Source of the DNA: Parvularcula sp039198765
GTDB lineage: Bacteria > Pseudomonadota > Alphaproteobacteria > Caulobacterales > Parvularculaceae
NCBI GenBank assembly: GCA_039198765.1
Contig: JBCCTF010000002.1
Span: 1 to 56,059 of the forward strand
Length of the DNA: 56,059 bases
Direction: 5' to 3'
A program made the translations under genes and the position numbers. The number at the start of each line of letters is the position of its first letter. The first letter of the stretch is position 1. Under the pieces are notes generated by a model that was given only the letters and a program-made list of their open reading frames with translations, had not been told where the DNA came from and ran no database searches. Of the stretch, positions 51,550 through 56,059 are shown one piece after another.

Positions 51550-52332
51550 GTGTCGGCGTGGCTCATCATTCCCTGGCTGCTCTTCGTATGGACCGTGAGG
51601 GGCCTGGTGAAAGCGTTCTACCAGTTCCCGCCAGGTCCTTTCGGTTTGCCGCGCACTGTGCGCGGACTTGTCGGAAAGAAGCTGAAGCAGAGTGGGTTTC
51701 GTGAGAGCGAGCGGATTGTTGAAGGCCCCAAGAGTCACTCAATCAGCTACGAGAACGAGCATTTTACGATCTGGTTTGCCTACGATCGGCACGAGCTCAT
51801 CGCCGACCTCCGCCCGAATGACCCGATCGCACTTCCTCACGACCCATCACTTCCGAAAACCGCGCCCTTCCAAGGCGATGGCTCACCGCCCTACAGTCTC
51901 TGGCATATGCTGGCATTCGTGGAGGCTGACATTTGGAAGGATCTCGGAATCGTCGAGAACCACGGGGAACTGCGCTACACACTACGCTTCCTCGCAGATC
52001 GTCTGTACACCATCGAAATGTTCTTCGAATTTCAGTCGTCAGTCTACGTTCCATATCGCCGATCACGTGCTATCGCCCAGCAGGCCTACACTTGGGAGAT
52101 GCGCGGGGTCTACACAGACACGCCGAAGATCGAGGCAGACGTTCTGGAACGATGCCGGAGGTACTTCCTGCAGTGGCGCGACGACGAAGATTTCATCTCG
52201 GCAGCGAATGTCTTGGGCATCATCGAAGAAGCGCTCGATCCCGACGAGCTTGCAGAGCTGAACCGCGTCCGCGCGCTGGCGGAGCGCCAGCCCCGACCTT
52301 GGCTTGCCGATAAGTCGACGTTTAGTCGCTGA
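51550..52332 (+). CDS. protein of unknown function, membrane-anchored
   Basis: A 260-residue protein not recognised. The N-terminal helix (SAWLIIPWLLFVWTVRGLVK) probably anchors it in the membrane; the rest is soluble. The start is GTG at 51550 after GGAGGGGG about ten bases upstream. It follows hemB by 25 bases and could be cotranscribed. Its end overlaps the flavin reductase stop on the other strand by 11 bases. Confidence 0.75.
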   Translation: MSAWLIIPWLLFVWTVRGLVKAFYQFPPGPFGLPRTVRGLVGKKLKQSGFRESERIVEGPKSHSISYENEHFTIWFAYDRHELIADLRPNDPIALPHDPSLPKTAPFQGDGSPPYSLWHMLAFVEADIWKDLGIVENHGELRYTLRFLADRLYTIEMFFEFQSSVYVPYRRSRAIAQQAYTWEMRGVYTDTPKIEADVLERCRRYFLQWRDDEDFISAANVLGIIEEALDPDELAELNRVRALAERQPRPWLADKSTFSR

Positions 52333-52810
52333 CGATTTCAGGGCCGTCTGTGTACTGACGGCCGACATACATCAGAGGTTTGCCGTCGGCGCTGTCGAAA
52401 TGGACGATTTCGCCGATCAGGATCACGTGGTCACCGACCTCCACCCGCTGGGCAATACGGCAGTCGAAGCCAGCGAGACGACCCTTCAACAGCCCTGCAC
52501 CCGTGGCAAAGGTGTCGATCTCGTCTGCAGCCATGGCGTGGTTGCCTGGCGTGGCGAACCGGTTCGACAGGTCCTGCTGCCCTGCAGACAGGATGCTGAC
52601 TGCATAATGATTGGCGGCGAGGAAGTGCTCAGACACGCTGGACCCGCGGTCGATGCACCAGCTCACCATCGCTGGCTCCAGCGACACGGAGGAGAACGAG
52701 TTCACGGTGATGCCGATCGGCCCACCCTCTTTCGGCAGGCACGAGACAACAGTGATCCCGGTGGCAAAGCGGGAAAAAGCGTTTTTCAGGGGGCGAAACG
52801 GATCAGTCAC
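52322..52810 (-). CDS. flavin reductase family protein
   Basis: A 162-residue protein of the flavin reductase (FMN-binding split-barrel) family: FRPLKNAFSRFATGITVVSC, GITVNSFSSVSLEPAMVSWC, and HVILIGEIVHFDSADGKPLM. Members supply reduced flavin to a two-component monooxygenase; no monooxygenase is adjacent. It is a single gene, convergent with the unknown protein. Confidence 0.9.
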   Translation of the reverse strand: MTDPFRPLKNAFSRFATGITVVSCLPKEGGPIGITVNSFSSVSLEPAMVSWCIDRGSSVSEHFLAANHYAVSILSAGQQDLSNRFATPGNHAMAADEIDTFATGAGLLKGRLAGFDCRIAQRVEVGDHVILIGEIVHFDSADGKPLMYVGRQYTDGPEIVSD

Positions 52811-52933
52811 GAGCGGGCTCTAAACAGAACGCGGCAGCGGCGTCCACGGGAAACGGAAACCCTCGTGTCGCACGTGCTTTGCATCAGCGGCCACACGCCC
52901 TAGTATCACCAGCTGCGATGGAGAGAGTTTCGC

Positions 52934-53020
52934 ATGTTCGCGCGCGTAGCCTTTGCTGATCACCTTGCGTCCAGCCCAGCCGGATCAGCGCCGCTCGCTG
53001 CCTGCGCGGCCCGCGTCTAG
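52934..53020 (+). CDS. possible 28-codon short ORF upstream of the DASS transporter
   Basis: An ATG at 52934 with GGAGAGAG about eight bases upstream starts a 28-codon frame (MFARVAFADHLASSPAGSAP...) ending at a TAG 22 bases before the next gene. It could be a leader peptide or a small protein; no likeness is recognised. The rest of the 52811-53041 region has nothing else I can support. Confidence 0.25.
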   Translation: MFARVAFADHLASSPAGSAPLAACAARV

Positions 53021-53041
53021 TCGCCAGGAACCCACGCCGCG

Positions 53042-54892
53042 ATGTCCTTTGAAACGCTGATTGAGCAATGGCCCATGTGGTACACCCTCGCCGTGATCGG
53101 CGGGGCTGTCCTGCTCTACGCGACGGATCGGTACGCGATTGAGAGCGCCTCGGCGGCTGTCCTGGTGGCGATCCTCGTGCCCTTCGCGCTGTTCCCGATC
53201 GTTGATCCCGATACGGGCACGGCCATTTTGGACCCGTCGGTGTTGCTGATGGGGTTCGCCAACCCGGCCTTGTTCGCGATCCTTGCGCTGCTGATCGTTG
53301 GCCAGGGGATGTATCAGTCCGGGGCGCTCGAATACCCGACCCAGCTCCTGGTCACCGCCTACGACAAGTTCCGCGGCTGGGCTGTGGTCCTCATCTTCGC
53401 CTTCGTCATGGTCGTTTCGGCGTTCCTCAACAACACGCCGGTCGTGGTGATGTTCGTGCCGATTATCGCAGCCATCGCAGCGCAGGGGGGCATGTCGACT
53501 TCGCGGTTGATGATGCCGCTCAGCTTCCTGTCGATCCTCGGCGGGATGTGCACGACCATCGGTTCGTCCACGAACCTTCTCGCGGTGGAGGCGTTCCAGC
53601 TCGCCGGCGGTGCGCCGATGGGCTTCTTCGATCTCCTGCCGATGGGCCTGGTTCTCCTCGCCGTCGGCGCGACCTACATGGCCCTCGCCTCGCGCTTTCT
53701 GATCCCCAAACGGACGGGTCCGAACGATGTGCAGGACAAAGACGGCCGCCAGTTCGTGGCCCAGATCAGCCTCGATCGCGGCAATCCTCTGATCGGCCAG
53801 TCCGCCAAGGCGGGCCGGTTTGAAGAGCTGCCGGACATCACGGTAAGGATGATCCAGCGCAAAGAGGCTGGCATCCTCCCCCCCTTCGACGACACCACCC
53901 TGCGCCTTGGTGATAAGCTGGTCGTCGCAGGCACGCGCGACGCGCTGACCAGCATTCTCCGTAAGCGCCCGGAAATCCTCGACAGTTTCATGAGCGAGGT
54001 GGAAACCCTCGACGGCGCCAGCGGCGAACTCGCCCTTGTGGAAGCCGTGGTCGCGCCGGGCTCGCGCATCATTGGCCGGTCGATCAACCAGATCCGCTTC
54101 CGGTTTCAGACCAATTGCGTGATCGTCGGTCTGCAACGCCGCAGCCGGATGATCCGTACCGAGATTTCTTCGATCCGCCTGGACGCGGGCGATATCCTGC
54201 TGATCCTCGGTGACCGCGCAGACGTGAACAAGCTCCGCAACGACCGCGACATCATCATGCTGGAGCGGTCAATCACAGGTATCCCGGACCCTGTGCACGC
54301 GCGCTGGGCAGGGCTGATCTTCGTCGGCGTGGTGGCCTCGGCATCAACCGGCTTCCTGCCGATCTCTGTCGCTGCGGTGGTCGGCGCCACCGCAATGCTG
54401 GCGGCAGGCTGCCTCAACGTGCGCCAGGCCTCGCGGGCGGTGGACCGAAAAGTCTTCCTGCTGATTGGTGTCGCCCTAGGCCTCGGCACAGCCCTTCAAA
54501 AAACCGGCGGGGCGGACCTCATCGCCTCCATGATTGCGCCTGTGGCGGAACAAGGCGGCGTTACCGCGCTCATCGCCGTCATCTTCGCTGTGACGGCAGT
54601 CCTCACCAACCTGTTGAGCAACAACGCGACCGCCGTCCTGCTCGTCCCCATCGGCTACAGCGCTGCGCAGGCAGCGGGCATCGATCCGACCGTCCTGGTG
54701 CTGACGATCATCTACGCCGCCAATTGTTCCTTCGCGACGCCAGTCGCCTACCAGACCAACCTCCTCGTCATGGGGCCGGGCCATTACCGGTTCAGCGATT
54801 TCATCAGGGCGGGCGTACCCCTGACGATCCTCCTCTGGATCACCTACACCTTTGTTGCCCCCATCTACTTCCGCTCGATCGGCATGCTTTAA
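53042..54892 (+). CDS. DASS/SLC13-type transporter with RCK (TrkA-C) domains
   Basis: A 616-residue protein. Hydrophobic helices at the two ends (about 15-215 and 420-615) are of the SLC13/ArsB-like ion-transporter type with FLNNTPVVVMFVPIIAAIAA, GSSTNLLAVEAFQLAGG and LLSNNATAVLLVPIGYSAAQ. Between them lie two TrkA-C domains (about 220-390; RMIQRKEAGILPPFDDTTLR, GDKLVVAGTR). The symporter core usually imports dicarboxylates, sulfate or other anions with Na+ and the TrkA-C domains gate it by binding ligands. The substrate is unknown. Start at the ATG 53042 after a stretch with no good ribosome-binding site. Confidence 0.92.
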   Translation: MSFETLIEQWPMWYTLAVIGGAVLLYATDRYAIESASAAVLVAILVPFALFPIVDPDTGTAILDPSVLLMGFANPALFAILALLIVGQGMYQSGALEYPTQLLVTAYDKFRGWAVVLIFAFVMVVSAFLNNTPVVVMFVPIIAAIAAQGGMSTSRLMMPLSFLSILGGMCTTIGSSTNLLAVEAFQLAGGAPMGFFDLLPMGLVLLAVGATYMALASRFLIPKRTGPNDVQDKDGRQFVAQISLDRGNPLIGQSAKAGRFEELPDITVRMIQRKEAGILPPFDDTTLRLGDKLVVAGTRDALTSILRKRPEILDSFMSEVETLDGASGELALVEAVVAPGSRIIGRSINQIRFRFQTNCVIVGLQRRSRMIRTEISSIRLDAGDILLILGDRADVNKLRNDRDIIMLERSITGIPDPVHARWAGLIFVGVVASASTGFLPISVAAVVGATAMLAAGCLNVRQASRAVDRKVFLLIGVALGLGTALQKTGGADLIASMIAPVAEQGGVTALIAVIFAVTAVLTNLLSNNATAVLLVPIGYSAAQAAGIDPTVLVLTIIYAANCSFATPVAYQTNLLVMGPGHYRFSDFIRAGVPLTILLWITYTFVAPIYFRSIGML

Positions 54893-55013
54893 AACGAGCG
54901 GGTTGCACTCTTGGCCAAGGCGATTCACCATCAGCGCCGAAAGAGTGACGGTTTCGCAGCGGATATGAGCTAGGAGCGCTTCGGGCACGGGGCGTCGGAG
55001 ACATCGGAATTTT

Positions 55014-55736
55014 ATGAAGAGCTTTCTGCTTGGCGGACGCACCGAATTCTACGTGACCGCCGAGGGACCATGCCCTTATCTGCCCGGTCGGGAGGAGAAG
55101 AAGATCTTCACCTTCCTGGGCGGCGAAAGTGCCGCGGAGGTGAACTCTGCCCTGTCCAAGCGCGGCTTCCGGCGGTCCCAGAACATTGCCTATCTGCCTG
55201 CCTGTGAAGGATGCCGCGCCTGCCGTCCGGTGCGCGTGGTCGCCGAGGACTTTGACGAAAAGCGCTGGCGCAAAACCTTCAACCGGAACAGTGACCTGGA
55301 CCGGAAGATGAAGGCGCCTAAAGTCACGACGGAACAGTTCTCCCTGCTCCGCGGCTATCTCGACAGCCGCCACGACGGCGGCGGCATGACCGACATGACC
55401 GTGCTCGACTACCAGCAGATGGTGGAGCAGACACCCGTCGATACAGTGCTGGTTGAGTATCGCGACGATGACGGCACGCTGATGGCTTGCGCCCTTTCGG
55501 ACCGCCTCGAAGATGGCCTGTCCATGGTCTACAGCTTCTTTGAAACGGAGGAGCCGCGCCGGTCGCTCGGCAGCTTCATGATCGCCGACCACGTCCGCCT
55601 CGCGCGGGAGCTTGGCCTACCGTATGTTTACCTCGGCTACTGGGTCCAGAACTCACCGAAGATGGACTACAAGCGCAAGTTCCGCCCACTGGAGATCATG
55701 ACCCGCGAAGGCTGGGTCGTGATGGACGTTTCTTGA
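55014..55736 (+). CDS. bpt: aspartate/glutamate leucyltransferase (N-end rule, Bpt type)
   Basis: A 240-residue aminoacyl-tRNA-protein transferase of the Ate/Bpt group, which adds leucine to N-terminal Asp or Glu of proteins for degradation by ClpAP. The landmarks are the N-terminal cysteines PACEGCRACRPVRV (about 62-75), the FNRNSDL turn, and the C-terminal YVYLGYWVQNSPKMDYKRKF. Alphaproteobacteria commonly carry this as Bpt. It is the last core gene before AT-rich sequence. Confidence 0.95.
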   Translation: MKSFLLGGRTEFYVTAEGPCPYLPGREEKKIFTFLGGESAAEVNSALSKRGFRRSQNIAYLPACEGCRACRPVRVVAEDFDEKRWRKTFNRNSDLDRKMKAPKVTTEQFSLLRGYLDSRHDGGGMTDMTVLDYQQMVEQTPVDTVLVEYRDDDGTLMACALSDRLEDGLSMVYSFFETEEPRRSLGSFMIADHVRLARELGLPYVYLGYWVQNSPKMDYKRKFRPLEIMTREGWVVMDVS

Positions 55737-55826
55737 CACTCGACAGGCCTAGAAGCTGACAATTTTTATTGCTAAAGGCCAGTTTGCGTGCATTAGCTCG
55801 TGCGTCGATCTTTGAGTTGGCTGAAT

Positions 55827-56059
55827 ATGTCCGAAGAAACACCTAGTAAACTCGATATAGCAGATGTTATTAGCAAGATATTTATTGGAGCACTGACCCT
55901 TACACTTGGAATACTGAGCTATTTTCAGAACTCTCAAGTTGAAAAGCAAAATCAGATCATACAAACACAACAGAATTTTCTTCAAGAATATAATAAAGAC
56001 CGGGATTATCTCCTAGATTTATTCGATCGCTCTGTTGAGATGGCCAATGCTAACGACGA
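55827..56059 (+). CDS. AT-rich membrane-anchored coiled-coil protein, N-terminal fragment
   Basis: An open frame of 77 codons starting at ATG 55827 runs off the right edge. It begins MSEETPSKLDIADVISKIFI, continues into a hydrophobic helix (GALTLTLGILSYF), then QNSQVEKQNQIIQTQQNFLQ with a probable coiled coil. Its composition is far more AT-rich than the rest of the window, and its codons (AAA, ATT, TTA, AGA) differ from those of its neighbours, as expected for recently acquired DNA. No clear ribosome-binding site is visible. Function unknown. Confidence 0.55.
   Translation, partial: MSEETPSKLDIADVISKIFIGALTLTLGILSYFQNSQVEKQNQIIQTQQNFLQEYNKDRDYLLDLFDRSVEMANAND

Noticed and set aside
52985..54136. 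383-codon minus-strand open frame opposite the DASS transporter
   Set aside because: It is rich in His, Arg and Gln in a way typical of reversed coding sequence and lies fully within the transporter gene.
54840..55592. 250-codon minus-strand open frame opposite bpt
   Set aside because: The plus-strand gene is an unmistakable Bpt.
1..56059. CRISPR array, tRNA or rRNA genes
   Set aside because: I found no regular spacer-repeat structure and no tRNA- or rRNA-like sequence in the intergenic regions that I read.

Overview
The window is ordinary chromosome of a GC-rich alphaproteobacterium with several accessory insertions. Evidence for the group: 5-aminolevulinate synthase (C4 haem pathway), a DUF1489 gene, the lysC-ptsP pair, an LdtR-type MarR regulator next to the haem genes, a bactofilin encoded with an M23 peptidase, and a Bpt-type aminoacyltransferase. 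A marine Parvularcula/Hyphomonas-like organism is my inference; no rRNA, tRNA, CRISPR array, transposase or integrase gene is visible.

Layout. 1-5.2 kb: the 5' end of an MlaE-like permease, a CHASE2 protein with a degenerate cyclase domain, an autoregulated TetR-CPBP operon and a lipoprotein. 5.3-8.3 kb: prolyl iminopeptidase, NSS transporter, orphan HPt protein. 8.3-14.0 kb (minus): the rod-shape operon mreB-mreC-mreD-mrdA-rodA. 14.1-18.3 kb: a TVP38/DedA membrane protein and a giant AsmA-like protein. 18.5-21.9 kb: peroxiredoxin, DUF455 protein, and the overlapping M23 peptidase-bactofilin pair.

21.8-24.4 kb is the most unusual part. The 3' end of the bactofilin gene occurs three times (one real, two orphan copies), and the spaces between copies hold a small membrane protein and a HxlR/double-SnoaL pair. 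This looks like a site where DNA was repeatedly inserted at a gene 3' end. 24.5-29.4 kb (minus): DUF1772, NmrA-like, AraC regulator, an unknown protein, DUF1489, and a GH24 lysozyme with two C-terminal membrane segments. 29.5-31.7 kb: NfeD-slipin. 31.7-32.9 kb: an EF-hand lipoprotein between two directly repeated MITE-like elements, with a third related element beside it.

32.9-45.8 kb: ubiG, an NAD(P)-binding protein, lysC, ptsP, comEC, gltX, a lipoprotein hydrolase, gltA, a DUF2059 protein whose ribosome-binding site lies in the arm of a terminator, and a Ser/Cys-type racemase. 45.8-48.5 kb: four overlapping genes (FemAB-like, DUF2007, HIT, SDR). 48.5-51.5 kb: hemA, marR and hemB. 51.5-55.7 kb: unknown protein, flavin reductase, DASS/RCK transporter and bpt. 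The last 300 bases are AT-rich and begin a coiled-coil membrane protein, probably the edge of an accessory region.

Functionally the window joins cell-envelope growth (mre/rod, M23-bactofilin, AsmA-like), central metabolism and haem synthesis (gltA, lysC, hemA, hemB), nitrogen-PTS signalling and small regulated detoxification-like cassettes.
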